From Pedobacter aquatilis (GTDB lineage: Bacteria > Bacteroidota > Bacteroidia > Sphingobacteriales > Sphingobacteriaceae): a stretch of DNA of 64,000 nucleotides. How positions within the stretch are numbered: the stretch's first letter is position 1; the number at the start of each line of letters is the position of its first letter. Both the position numbers and the translations under genes were made by a program. The notes beneath the pieces are model-generated. The model did not search any database and was not told the DNA's origin. It was given only the letters and a program-made list of their open reading frames with translations. Where the stretch lies: NCBI RefSeq assembly GCF_030409415.1, contig NZ_JAUFPW010000004.1, positions 37,019-101,018 on the forward strand, in the 5' to 3' direction. This document shows, one piece after another, positions 25,675-35,746 of the stretch.

Positions 25675-28125
25675 ATGAAAATATTTTTTACGCTAATTGC
25701 ATGCTTTTTAGCATGTGGGGTTTCCTTTGCCCAAAAAATTAATAAGCTTTCTGGGAAAGTTATTGATGAAAAAGGTCAGGCTTTACCTTTTGCCGCCGTA
25801 AGAGTTTTAAATTCTCCTGATACAGTGATAGTTAAGAGCGGTTCTACCAATGTTGATGGAGAATTTTTATTAGATGGATTAAAATCTGGCAATTATCTAT
25901 TATCTGTTTCGATGGTTGGTTACAAGACCACGAAAACAGCAAGTTTTGCCTTGCTTAACGATTTGAGGTTGCATACCATAACAGTTGAAAGCAATGTTAA
26001 ACAGTTAAAAGAGGTTAGCATTACCGCAAAAAAGCCTTTTGTTGAGCATCAAATTGATAAAACAGTTTTAAACGTTGAAAGTAGCATTGTATCATCAGGA
26101 AGTACCGCTTTAGATGTTTTAGAAAAGGCACCAGGCGTGCAGGTTGATAGACAAAACGAGCAGATAAAATTGAACAATAAAACCGGTGTTACCATTATGG
26201 TTGATGGAAAAACCAATTTTTTATCGGGAGCTGATATCACAACATTGTTGAGTAATATGAGCAGCGACCAAATCGCAACCATCGAACTGATAACCAATCC
26301 ATCATCAAAGTATGATGCGTCTGGAAATGCCGGAATTATCAATATCAAACTAAAAAGAAATAAGGCTTACGGTACTAACGGAACGGTTTCCATTAATGGC
26401 GGACAAGGAATCATGCCCGATTCTCCAACAGATTTAGTTCGTGCAGGCGTTAACTTGAACTTAAATCACCGTGAGGGAAAATGGAACATTTTTGGAAATG
26501 GTGCTGTTGCTAGAAAATCGAATTACAACAATACTGTTGTTGATAGAACAACTTTTGCTAATGGTTTGTCGAGTGCTTTTAATCAGGATTTTGAAAGGAA
26601 AAATAAAGGTGTAGGTTTTCAGGGTAAACTCGGTGCAGATTATTACGCATCAGAAAAAACTGTTTTTGGCGTAATGGTTGATGCAAATACCGTGAATACC
26701 AAACTGGATAATTTTAGCAATACTTTCATTAGAGAGGTACAATCTAACATTGCAAGTTCAAATTCTGTGTTGCAAAATGCCTACTCGAAATCTCCGGCAA
26801 ATAATTTTACAGCCAATTTTAATATTAAACATGATTTTAATAAAACAGGTAAAAACATCACTTTCGATGCCGATTATTCAAATTTCAATAATAAGAGAGA
26901 TGAGCAATTTGATGCTCGCTATTTAAACCAGGCCGGACAACAAACAAACGCCACCTTGTTACGAAATAATACGGATGCGAATATTGATATTTTTGCCGCA
27001 AAAACGGATTTAACCCTTCCAATTAATAAAACCACGAAGGTTGAAACTGGTTTAAAAAGCAGTTACGTAGTAACCGATAATGATTTTTTATCAGAACAAT
27101 TTTTATCGGGCAACTGGCAAAATGATTTGGGTAAATCAAATAATTTTATTTACAAGGAGAACATCAATGCGGCTTATGTAAATTTTGCTAAAGAATGGAA
27201 AGTATGGCAAATTCAACTTGGTTTAAGAGCAGAACATACCCATTCTAACGGAAATTCTGTAACCAGCAATAAAGAGGTTGATAGAAATTATTTATCGTTG
27301 TTTCCAACAGTTTTCTTAAACCAGAAAATTAACGAAAACAATAATATCCGCTACTCATATAGCCGCCGTGTTGATAGACCAAATTATCAGCAGCTTAATC
27401 CATTTGCATTTTACATGGACCCATACGCGATAGACCAGGGAAATCCATACCTGAAACCACAATTTACCGATAATTTTGAAGTTTCTTATGGTTATAAACA
27501 GTTATCGTTTTCTTTAAATTATTCTGATACCAGGGATATGATAACGCAGATTAGTCAGCAGGATGAAGTAACCAGAATTGTAAATGTTATCCGCCAGAAT
27601 TTAGGGCGAGCTCAAAACTATTCTGCGGGCGTGTACTTTCCCATAAAAGTTGTTAAATGGTGGAATATGCAAAACAACGCAAGTGTTTATTACAATAAAT
27701 TCCAAGATGGGAACTTAGAAGGTGCGCCTTTCCTTTCATCTAAAGTTGCGTACAACTTTAACTCTACACAGCAATTTACACTGGCCAAAAACTTTAACGC
27801 CGAGATTAGTTTTTGGTACAATTCGCCAAGAGTTTCTGGAGTTGAGCAAACCACAATTTCTCAATATGCTGTAAATGCCGGTATTCAAAAAAGTATGCTA
27901 AATAAGAAGCTGAAATTAAGGTTAAATATGGATGATATTTTCCTAACCAACCGTTGGGAAGGTAAGTTAGAATATCAAAATGTTAACCTTCGGGTTTCGA
28001 ACAGATACACGAGTAGAAGGGCAAACTTTAGCATCAGTTACAACTTTGGAAACCAGAATGTAAAATCGGCAAGAACAAGAAATACCGCTACCGATGACAT
28101 GAAAGGCAGAGCAGGCGGTAATTAA
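25675..28125 (+). CDS. Outer-membrane beta-barrel receptor (TonB-receptor-like)
   Basis: This 816-residue protein has a signal peptide (KIFFTLIACFLACGVSFAQ), a carboxypeptidase-regulatory-like beta-sandwich (about 22-108, SGKVIDEKGQALPFAAVRVL), a plug-like domain (about 118-225, DVLEKAPGVQVDRQNEQIKL, SSKYDASGNAGIINIKLKR) and a large C-terminal beta-barrel of the outer-membrane beta-barrel family 3 type. It resembles TonB-dependent receptors without a clear TonB box. It is placed third in the padR cluster and ends 25 bases before the lipoprotein gene. The ligand is unknown. Confidence 0.9.
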   Translation: MKIFFTLIACFLACGVSFAQKINKLSGKVIDEKGQALPFAAVRVLNSPDTVIVKSGSTNVDGEFLLDGLKSGNYLLSVSMVGYKTTKTASFALLNDLRLHTITVESNVKQLKEVSITAKKPFVEHQIDKTVLNVESSIVSSGSTALDVLEKAPGVQVDRQNEQIKLNNKTGVTIMVDGKTNFLSGADITTLLSNMSSDQIATIELITNPSSKYDASGNAGIINIKLKRNKAYGTNGTVSINGGQGIMPDSPTDLVRAGVNLNLNHREGKWNIFGNGAVARKSNYNNTVVDRTTFANGLSSAFNQDFERKNKGVGFQGKLGADYYASEKTVFGVMVDANTVNTKLDNFSNTFIREVQSNIASSNSVLQNAYSKSPANNFTANFNIKHDFNKTGKNITFDADYSNFNNKRDEQFDARYLNQAGQQTNATLLRNNTDANIDIFAAKTDLTLPINKTTKVETGLKSSYVVTDNDFLSEQFLSGNWQNDLGKSNNFIYKENINAAYVNFAKEWKVWQIQLGLRAEHTHSNGNSVTSNKEVDRNYLSLFPTVFLNQKINENNNIRYSYSRRVDRPNYQQLNPFAFYMDPYAIDQGNPYLKPQFTDNFEVSYGYKQLSFSLNYSDTRDMITQISQQDEVTRIVNVIRQNLGRAQNYSAGVYFPIKVVKWWNMQNNASVYYNKFQDGNLEGAPFLSSKVAYNFNSTQQFTLAKNFNAEISFWYNSPRVSGVEQTTISQYAVNAGIQKSMLNKKLKLRLNMDDIFLTNRWEGKLEYQNVNLRVSNRYTSRRANFSISYNFGNQNVKSARTRNTATDDMKGRAGGN

Positions 28126-28150
28126 ACCCTAGAAATTTAAATTAATAGAT

Positions 28151-28513
28151 ATGAAAACTTTAACCTATTGCCTGAGTTGCCTTTTAGTGGTTTTAACTTT
28201 TGGTTGCAGAAATAATAATTCGAACTTGAGTTTAAAAACAAGTGATACCAAAACAACTTTTGCCTTTGAGGCAACTTACCCAGTAAGTAAAACCGACAAA
28301 CTCGAAACATTTTTTCAGAAGGAAATTAATAATGAATTGCCTTTGGATCAATTTGTAGATGCAACTGTAAGCTTAACTTCAGGAGAAAAATTTCACATAA
28401 AAGCAACTGAGGGAAACCTAAAACTGGAATTTGATAAAGTACATAATTCTTTAGAAAGCTATAAAAAAGTTAAGAATTTAACCGAGGACATAAGCAAAGT
28501 TTTGAGGAATTAA
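28151..28513 (+). CDS. Small lipoprotein of unknown function
   Basis: This 120-residue protein has a signal sequence with lipobox LTFGC (Cys19) and a short mature domain with alternating hydrophobic/polar residues ending in a charged helix. It is the last gene of the padR-pspC-barrel cluster. I recognise no family. A palindromic repeat follows directly and may serve as the transcript end. Confidence 0.75.
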   Translation: MKTLTYCLSCLLVVLTFGCRNNNSNLSLKTSDTKTTFAFEATYPVSKTDKLETFFQKEINNELPLDQFVDATVSLTSGEKFHIKATEGNLKLEFDKVHNSLESYKKVKNLTEDISKVLRN

Positions 28514-28526
28514 CAATTACTCTTAA

Positions 28527-28588
28527 CGTCGTTGCGAGGCACGAAGCAATCTTTATGCGCATAGATTGCTTCGTGCCTCGAAATGATG
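28527..28588. repeat. CGTCATT element, copy 7: perfect 18-bp hairpin
   Basis: CGAGGCACGAAGCAATCT (28535-28552) and its exact reverse complement (28563-28580) flank a 10-base loop. The ends are CGTCGTTG and CGAAATGATG. Confidence 0.85.
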
Positions 28589-28688
28589 AATAAAATTAGA
28601 ATTTTTAGCAACGCTTAAATTACAACGCAAAACTTGTTAAATACAAATGGATTTTCAAACTTGCAAGTTCAAATTAAAATCCGCTAGC

Positions 28689-29345
28689 ATGAAAAAATAC
28701 ATCATCCTCATATTCTTCGCTCAATTAATCGTTCTAAATTCTTTTGCGCAAAATAAGCCACCTTTTTGGGATGATGTACAAACCATAAAAAAATACGACC
28801 AAATGTTTAAACCACCAGTAAATCCTGTGTTGTTTATTGGTAGTTCTTCGATAAGAAAATGGGATGATTTAACACAGGTTTTTGCAAAATACAATGCGCT
28901 GAACAGAGGTATTGGTGGCGCAGTGGTTAACGATATTACACGATATTTAAACGATATCGTTTTTCCATATAACCCTCGTCAGATTATTATTTACGTTGGC
29001 GAAAACGATATTGTTAACGATAACGTTAATGCCGATACGGTTTTAAACAGAACCATAAATTTGTATAAATCTATCAGAGCTAAATTACCAAACGTGCCAA
29101 TTGCCTACATTTCTATAAAACCTAGTCCAAGTAGAGATAAATTTCGCGATAAAGCAATCGGTGCAAATGCCTTGATTAAAAAATTTTTATCAGGAGAAAA
29201 AAATACAGCTTATATTGATATCTTTCCTTCGATGCTGAAAGATGGAAAAGGCAGAACAGAACTTTACGTTGGTGATATGCTTCACATGAATCCGGATGGC
29301 TATGCCATTTGGAAAAAAGCTGTGAAACCATATCTGATAAAATAG
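28689..29345 (+). CDS. SGNH/GDSL-type hydrolase, exported
   Basis: This is a 218-residue protein. The ATG at 28689 gives a signal peptide (KKYIILIFFAQLIVLNSFAQ); an in-frame start at 28647 only extends it upstream. Block I reads FIGSSSIRKW with nucleophile Ser53, block II has the Gly of RGIGGAVVND, block III is YVGENDIV with the oxyanion Asn, and block V is DMLHMNPDGY with the Asp/His pair. The family hydrolyses esters, for example acetyl groups on polysaccharides, which would suit the neighbouring polysaccharide locus, but it lies on its own transcript and its substrate is unknown. Confidence 0.88.
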   Translation: MKKYIILIFFAQLIVLNSFAQNKPPFWDDVQTIKKYDQMFKPPVNPVLFIGSSSIRKWDDLTQVFAKYNALNRGIGGAVVNDITRYLNDIVFPYNPRQIIIYVGENDIVNDNVNADTVLNRTINLYKSIRAKLPNVPIAYISIKPSPSRDKFRDKAIGANALIKKFLSGEKNTAYIDIFPSMLKDGKGRTELYVGDMLHMNPDGYAIWKKAVKPYLIK

Positions 29346-29420
29346 TCAGCATGTAGAAATCAAGGTTAGCGAAATAAATTTTATATATTTAATATTGTAT
29401 AAGATCCTTCCTAACTAACC

Positions 29421-32348
29421 ATGAAGAAATTTTTACTTCTCGTAATCCCTTTTTTTTTAATTTTTAAAGTCGTATGCGCACAAGATTTACTCGGCATTCC
29501 GCAGGTTGTAAATTATAATAACGAACAGTATAATGGTGGCGTTCAAAATTGGGACGTTCAGCAAGATAAAAATGGCATTTTATATTTCGGTAATAATGAG
29601 GGTTTATTAACTTTTAATGGGCGTTACTGGAATATCTATCGTTTACCAAATTTTACATCTGTTCGCTCTTTAGGCATCGATTCGAAGAACAGAATATATG
29701 TTGGTGCACAAGATGAGATTGGCTACTTTTTTCCTGATGGGCAGGGGATTTTAAAATACACATCGTTAGTACATCTTGTACCCGAGAACCTTCGGAAGAT
29801 TGCAGATATATGGGATATTTCAATAATTAATGATGAGGTTTTCTTTCGTTCAGTTAACATCGTTTTACATTATAAAGATGATGTAATTAAAGCCTATAAA
29901 CCAAACGAATCCTGGTCTTTTCTGGGAAAAGCCAATAATAAAATCTTTGCTCAATCGAGGTACGAAGGTTTACTGGTATATGATAAAGAAATATGGAAGC
30001 CTTTCTGTACCGACGATGTATTAAAGCAAACTTCAATCAGTTCGATTTCTTCATATAATGGCGATACTTTAATCGTTTCTACACTTAAAAAAGGTTTCTT
30101 CCTGATTTATAACAACCAGCTTATCCCAATGAAAACCAAGTTGGATAATGTATTTTTTAATGATAGGATTTTCTTCGCGTCTCAAATAAATAAAAATTTA
30201 TACGCCGTTGGTACCACATCGGGCGGTGTTTATTTGATGAATAAAAATGGTGAAGCACTACAGAAATACAATTATAAAGAGGGCTTGCAAAACAATAACG
30301 TAAGAGGAATACTGCTCGATAGAGATAAAAATATGTGGTTGGCCTTAGATGACGGTATAGCTTACGTTGCCATTAACAGTGCCGTAAAAAGTATCTCTCC
30401 GGATAGAAACAAGCAGGTTACCAGTTATGCCTTCAGAAAAATTAATCAGAATATTTACATAGGCACATCAAATGGCCTTTACACTTCTAAAATTAACCAA
30501 AATGCTCAAGATTTGAGTTTATCTGCAGCCAATTTTGAAGAGGTAAAAAATACAAAAGGGCAAGTTTGGGGTTTAAATGAAATTAATAACCAGCTACTGA
30601 TGGCGCATGAGGATGGCGTTTCTATTATTAATGGAAACTCAGCAGCACAGGTTTATGCATTGCCCGGAACATGGATGTTCCAGTCTTTAGAAAGTGTTTT
30701 CCCTGCAAAAGATGTTTTAGCCGGAACTTATTTAGGCTTGCAGAAAATTAATTTCGCTAACGGAAGTTTTACTAATGGCGGTAAAATAGATGGCATTTCT
30801 GAAACCCTGAGGTTTATTGTAGTTGATAATGAGGATAACATCTGGGCCTCGCATCCATACCATGGCGTATATAAATTCGAATTATCTCCTGATAAGAAAA
30901 AGGTAATAAAAAATACACTCTTTGGTCAAAATAGTGGCTTACCCTTTAAGTTATACAACTACGTTTACCGTATAAAAAACAGAGTTGTTATTGCCACTAT
31001 TGATGGTATTTACGAATACGATCAGAAAAGAAAGCACTTTATAAAATTTAAAATGTTTGGCACTGCCTTAAATGGAGTTCCAATTCAATATTTAAAAGAG
31101 GACAATGAAGGCAATATATGGTTTGTAAGCAATAAAAAAGTTGGTATAGTAGATTTTCACAAGCCATCGGGAGCAAATGCTTTCAGTATTTATTATTTGC
31201 CTGAGCTTGATGGAAAAGTTGTTGGTGGCTTTGAATCTATTTATCCATTGGATACTGAAAATGTTTTTATCGGTGCAAATAAAGGTGCTTACCATGTTAA
31301 TTATGAAAAATACGTAGAAAATATTACCAAGCCCTCAGTTGTAATTGGTTTGGCTAAATTACTTGGTAAAAAAGATAGTTTGGTTTTTGGTGGATATTTT
31401 GTGAAAAATGGCTCGTTGATTTCTAAACAGGATGTTTCAAAACTTCCTGAGTATAATAATGAGTTAAATTCTATTCATTTTGAATTTTCATCTACCTTAT
31501 TTGAGCACGAAAAAAATACCAAATTTAGCTATCAATTAGTTGGTTTTGATGGTGAGTGGTCTACCTGGAATGTTAAAAGTGAAAAAGATTATACCAATCT
31601 TCCGGCAGGTAAATATACTTTTAATGTTAAAGCCAGAACAGATGCTGGTAACCAATCTGATGTTGTAAGCTATAGTTTTATTGTATTGCCCGCTTGGTAT
31701 AGTACCATTTGGATGAAAATTACTTACTTGATAATTTTTGCATTGTTGCTAAGGTTATTAATTAGATGGCAAAAGAAAAAACACAACAAGGAGCAGGAAC
31801 GCATGAGTTATATGCACCAGCTTGAATTAGATAGAACGGAGAAGGAAATTGTACGCCTTCAAAACGAAAAACTTGAAGCTGATGTAACCTATAAAAATAA
31901 GGAATTATCTACAATGACTATGCATTTGGTGCAAAGGGGGAAGGTTCTGGCTAAAATTAAAGAAGTCATTTCAAGCGTAATCAAAAATCAGGATGATGCT
32001 ATAACTGAAAATTCACCAAGTTTCAGGCACTTGGTTAGATTGATTAAGGAAGTTGAAAAGAAAGATCAAGAACTCGACCATTTAAGTATTCACTTTAATA
32101 ATGTTAATTCGGAGTTTTTTAATAAGCTGAAGGATCAATACCCTGATCTAAGCCAGAATGATTTAAAATTTTGTGCTTACCTCTGCATGAATTTATCATC
32201 GAAAGAAATGGCTCAACTCATGAACGTTACCATAAAAGCAGTTGAAGTTGGCCGCTATCGATTAAGAAAAAAGCTAAAATTAAAACCTGATATTAATCTT
32301 TATGAGTTCCTTATCGAGATTTCAAGGTCTAAAAATGCGGTAAATTAA
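29421..32348 (+). CDS. Propeller-sensor transmembrane regulator with C-terminal HTH
   Basis: This 975-residue protein combines sensing and DNA binding. A signal peptide (about 1-20) precedes a periplasmic region of two-component-regulator propeller repeats (about 40-620; repeated DxxxNIW/FG patterns such as DKNMWLALDDGIAYV), a Y_Y_Y domain (about 680-755, FSYQLVGFDGEWSTW), one transmembrane helix (about 764-783), a coiled coil (about 790-900), and a LuxR-like HTH (about 910-965, MNLSSKEMAQLMNVT). There is no histidine kinase or receiver, so it is a one-component hybrid. It lies directly upstream of susC and probably activates the locus on sensing an oligosaccharide. Confidence 0.9.
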   Translation: MKKFLLLVIPFFLIFKVVCAQDLLGIPQVVNYNNEQYNGGVQNWDVQQDKNGILYFGNNEGLLTFNGRYWNIYRLPNFTSVRSLGIDSKNRIYVGAQDEIGYFFPDGQGILKYTSLVHLVPENLRKIADIWDISIINDEVFFRSVNIVLHYKDDVIKAYKPNESWSFLGKANNKIFAQSRYEGLLVYDKEIWKPFCTDDVLKQTSISSISSYNGDTLIVSTLKKGFFLIYNNQLIPMKTKLDNVFFNDRIFFASQINKNLYAVGTTSGGVYLMNKNGEALQKYNYKEGLQNNNVRGILLDRDKNMWLALDDGIAYVAINSAVKSISPDRNKQVTSYAFRKINQNIYIGTSNGLYTSKINQNAQDLSLSAANFEEVKNTKGQVWGLNEINNQLLMAHEDGVSIINGNSAAQVYALPGTWMFQSLESVFPAKDVLAGTYLGLQKINFANGSFTNGGKIDGISETLRFIVVDNEDNIWASHPYHGVYKFELSPDKKKVIKNTLFGQNSGLPFKLYNYVYRIKNRVVIATIDGIYEYDQKRKHFIKFKMFGTALNGVPIQYLKEDNEGNIWFVSNKKVGIVDFHKPSGANAFSIYYLPELDGKVVGGFESIYPLDTENVFIGANKGAYHVNYEKYVENITKPSVVIGLAKLLGKKDSLVFGGYFVKNGSLISKQDVSKLPEYNNELNSIHFEFSSTLFEHEKNTKFSYQLVGFDGEWSTWNVKSEKDYTNLPAGKYTFNVKARTDAGNQSDVVSYSFIVLPAWYSTIWMKITYLIIFALLLRLLIRWQKKKHNKEQERMSYMHQLELDRTEKEIVRLQNEKLEADVTYKNKELSTMTMHLVQRGKVLAKIKEVISSVIKNQDDAITENSPSFRHLVRLIKEVEKKDQELDHLSIHFNNVNSEFFNKLKDQYPDLSQNDLKFCAYLCMNLSSKEMAQLMNVTIKAVEVGRYRLRKKLKLKPDINLYEFLIEISRSKNAVN

Positions 32349-32423
32349 CCTTAATTAATCTTTTTTTTATATTGATGTACGTAATTTTTAAACGTCTAAT
32401 AATCAATATATTGTGCTTGTGTA

Positions 32424-32455
32424 GTAGTGCTTATGTAGTGCCTAAAGTAGTGCTT
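32424..32455 (+). promoter_or_regulatory. Three phased direct repeats before susC
   Basis: GTAGTGCTT (32424-32432), GTAGTGCCT (32435-32443) and GTAGTGCTT (32447-32455) start 11 and 12 bases apart, about one helical turn, with a weaker fourth match at 32410. They are candidate activator sites for the upstream HTH regulator. Confidence 0.6.
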
Positions 32456-32525
32456 TGTCTGTTTAAATCAAGCTTTGTAGGGTTTGTGTAGCACAAAAAA
32501 ATTACACAATTGCCAAACTCGTGTA

Positions 32526-32533
32526 TAGATTTG
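32526..32533 (+). promoter_or_regulatory. Probable -7 box of susC
   Basis: TAGATTTG matches TAnnTTTG; no TTG is found at optimal spacing, consistent with activator dependence. The leader would be about 60 bases and includes a short hairpin ATACGG...CCGTAT (32542-32560). Confidence 0.5.
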
Positions 32534-32595
32534 ATTTATAAATACGGCGCCAAACCGTATTAAACTAACCAAATATTAACTTAAAATTTATTTCT

Positions 32596-35500
32596 ATGAG
32601 AGGAAGATTTACATTCGTATTCTTCATTTACTGTATCATGGCAATTCCCCTGGCATTATTTGCTCAAGACATTGCCGTTACAGGAAAGGTAACAGACCAG
32701 AAAGATGGAACACCCATCGCAGGTGTTACAGTTAGAGTTGTAGGCACATCCCGAGCTGCATCAACAGATCCATCAGGTGTATTTTCAATTCAGGCTCCGG
32801 TTGGGGCAAAGTTAACAGTAAGTTTATTAGGAATGGTTACACAAACTGTAACTGTACCAACAGGAGGTAGAATTAACGTTGAATTAGCAACAGATAGTAA
32901 AGACTTGACTGATGTTGTAGTTGTTGGTTATGGTACGCAAAAGAAAAGTGTTGTAACAGGTGCAATTTCAAGTGTTAGAGCATCCGATTTAGAAAATCAA
33001 CCAACTACGACACGTTTAGAACAAGCTTTACAAGGAAGAACTTCGGGGCTAACTATTGCAGCTCAATCTGGTCAGCCAGGCTCAGCATCAACGGTAAGGT
33101 TAAGGGGATTTACATCTTTCGGTGGAAAAAATGACCCACTATGGGTTATTGACGGTGTAGTTGTTGATAATGGAGGTATTGGATACCTTAATCAATCAGA
33201 TATCGAATCTATTGAAGTTTTGAAGGACGGTGCATCTGCTGCTATTTATGGTACGCGTGCTGCATCTGGTGTAATCTTGGTAACCACTAAAAAGGGAAAA
33301 GTCGGTAATTTAAATTTATCTTACAATGGATATTATGGTGAGGCTCGTGCGGCGAGAAAGCTGGATCTTTTAAATGCAACCCAGTATGCTACACTTAGAA
33401 ATGAATCTTATTTAAATGATTATACTGGCACAACTCCTGTTTTGCCTTATCCAAATGCAGCATCGTTGGGTGAAGGAACAGATTGGCAATCCCTAATTTT
33501 TAATAATAATGCAGCACGCCAAAACCATGAATTGAGTTTAAGCGGCGGTAATGAGAAATCAACCTTTTTCTTATCCTTTGGGTATTTTAAAATCGACGGT
33601 ATCGTATCTACGGATGTTTCTAAATATAACAGAGCAAATATTCGGATAAATAGTACACATAAATTATATAAGTGGTTAACTATTGGACAAAATTTAGGGT
33701 ATAGTCATTCAATTACAAATGGAATAGGTAACACAAATAGTGAGTTTGGCGGGCCATTGAGTTCTGCAATTAACCTAGATCCACTTACGCCAGCTGTTGT
33801 AACTGATCCTGCTGTATATAATTTACCTCCATATAGCAACCAGCCGGTTTTCAGAGATGAAAACGGCTTCCCTTATGGTATTTCAACAAGAGTAGCTCAA
33901 GAAATAAGTAATCCTCTAGCAAGTATTAAGAGGCAAATTGGCAACTATAGTTGGGATCATAACATTGTTGGTAACGCGTTTTTAGAAGCTGAACCAATTA
34001 AAGGATTAAAATTCCGATCTAGCTTAGGTTCAAAATTGGCATTTTATGGAAGTGATGGTTTTAATCCAATTTATTATTTAAACTCTTCAACATCAAATAC
34101 CAGAACTCAGTTTTCAAGAAATATCAATTATGTTATCACTTACAATTTAGAGAATACATTGTCTTACTCTAAATCACTAGGAAATCATAATATCACTTTA
34201 TTGGCTGGACAAGGTTCTTACAGCGATGGTTTTAGCCGAAGCGTTAGTACAACATTTTTTGATGTACCTGCAACGGATTTTTATTCGGCATCTATGAGGT
34301 TTAAACCAGTAGCAGCTAACAGAACATCAGATGGTAGTGAAGGAACTGACCATAAAATTTTCTCCTTATTCTCCAGATTAACATATGATTACAAAGAGAA
34401 ATATCTGTTTTCTGCTTTAATCAGACGTGATGGTTCATCCAGATTCGGAGCCAATAACAAATATGGATACTTCCCCTCAGCTCAAATTGGTTGGGTACCA
34501 ACAAAAGAAGATTTTTTCCCTCAAAATGATGTTGTTAATTTCTTAAAAATTCGCGGAAGTTACGGTGTTACTGGTAATGATGGTATCGGTGATTTTGCCT
34601 ATGTACCAACAGTTGGTAGCGGAAGAAATTACACTTTTGGCAATGCTAATGTGGTTAACATTGGTTATAGCCCAAATGCATCTGCAAATCCAGATTTAAA
34701 ATGGGAAGAAACAAGATCGAGCAATATCGGTTTAGAAGCGACAATTTTTAGAAACATCAGCATTACAGCCGATATTTACAAAAAGAAGACAGTTGGTATA
34801 TTACAAAACCCACCTGTTCCTGGCTACATTGGCAGTGGAAGCCCTGCCGCAAATATTGCGGATATGTCTAATAAGGGGCTAGAGTTTGAACTATCATACC
34901 GTAAACAATTCGGGCAATTTGGTTTAAACGTTAGTGGTAATGGTTCATTCATCAAAAATACTATCGATAAGCTTAGTCCTGGCGTTAATTTTATTGATGA
35001 TAGCCAAGCCAGCTTTCAAACTTTGGGTACAATCACCCGAACACAAATTGGGCATTCTTATAATGAGTTTTTTGGCTATGTAAATCAGGGAATTTTTCAA
35101 TCCCAAGCTGAAATTAATGCTTATGTAGGTCCAAATGGCTTACCCCTGCAACCATTAGCGAAACCTGGCGATATTAAATTTGCAAATCTAAACGGCGATA
35201 ATAATATTGATGCAAATGACAGGGATTTTATTGGAAACGGTTTACCTAACTTCACTTACGGTTTAACAATTGGCTTAACTTATAAAAGCTGGGATTTAAC
35301 CGCCTTTGGAAGTGGTGTTGCCGGTAACATGATTTTCCAAGGATTAAGGAGATTGGATATCCCTAACGCAAATTATCAAACAACAAGATTAGATCGTTGG
35401 ACACCTTCAAACCCATCAACTACTCAACCAAGGTTAACTGATGCCGATCCAAATAAGAACTTAACAAAATTTTCTTCTCTGTACCTGGAAAAGGGAGATT

Positions 35501-35736
35501 ATTTCAGATTAAGGACTTTCCAAATTGGTTATACGATACCTAAATCAATAACAAGCAAAATCGGTCTTCAAAAATTCAGAGTGTATGCACTCTCTGAAAA
35601 TTTATTTACCATAACCGGATATAGTGGTTATGATCCGGAGTTAGGCTCAAATAATAGCGGTAACGTATTTGGTGTAGACCGAGGTGTATATCCACAAGCT
35701 CGCTCATTCGTGTTTGGTATAAATGCTAATTTTTAA
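32596..35736 (+). CDS. SusC/RagA-family TonB-linked outer-membrane receptor
   Basis: This 1046-residue protein imports oligosaccharides through the outer membrane using TonB energy. A signal peptide (about 1-23) leads to a carboxypeptidase-like domain (about 25-100), the SusC signature DVVVVGYG at 106-113, a plug domain (about 120-235, with DPLWVIDGVVV and SIEVLKDGASAAIYGTRAAS) and a 22-strand barrel to the C-terminal Phe. The susD gene follows 10 bases after the stop, the invariant partner arrangement. It is the first enzyme-independent gene of the polysaccharide locus. Confidence 0.97.
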   Translation: MRGRFTFVFFIYCIMAIPLALFAQDIAVTGKVTDQKDGTPIAGVTVRVVGTSRAASTDPSGVFSIQAPVGAKLTVSLLGMVTQTVTVPTGGRINVELATDSKDLTDVVVVGYGTQKKSVVTGAISSVRASDLENQPTTTRLEQALQGRTSGLTIAAQSGQPGSASTVRLRGFTSFGGKNDPLWVIDGVVVDNGGIGYLNQSDIESIEVLKDGASAAIYGTRAASGVILVTTKKGKVGNLNLSYNGYYGEARAARKLDLLNATQYATLRNESYLNDYTGTTPVLPYPNAASLGEGTDWQSLIFNNNAARQNHELSLSGGNEKSTFFLSFGYFKIDGIVSTDVSKYNRANIRINSTHKLYKWLTIGQNLGYSHSITNGIGNTNSEFGGPLSSAINLDPLTPAVVTDPAVYNLPPYSNQPVFRDENGFPYGISTRVAQEISNPLASIKRQIGNYSWDHNIVGNAFLEAEPIKGLKFRSSLGSKLAFYGSDGFNPIYYLNSSTSNTRTQFSRNINYVITYNLENTLSYSKSLGNHNITLLAGQGSYSDGFSRSVSTTFFDVPATDFYSASMRFKPVAANRTSDGSEGTDHKIFSLFSRLTYDYKEKYLFSALIRRDGSSRFGANNKYGYFPSAQIGWVPTKEDFFPQNDVVNFLKIRGSYGVTGNDGIGDFAYVPTVGSGRNYTFGNANVVNIGYSPNASANPDLKWEETRSSNIGLEATIFRNISITADIYKKKTVGILQNPPVPGYIGSGSPAANIADMSNKGLEFELSYRKQFGQFGLNVSGNGSFIKNTIDKLSPGVNFIDDSQASFQTLGTITRTQIGHSYNEFFGYVNQGIFQSQAEINAYVGPNGLPLQPLAKPGDIKFANLNGDNNIDANDRDFIGNGLPNFTYGLTIGLTYKSWDLTAFGSGVAGNMIFQGLRRLDIPNANYQTTRLDRWTPSNPSTTQPRLTDADPNKNLTKFSSLYLEKGDYFRLRTFQIGYTIPKSITSKIGLQKFRVYALSENLFTITGYSGYDPELGSNNSGNVFGVDRGVYPQARSFVFGINANF

Positions 35737-35746
35737 TAAAACTACT

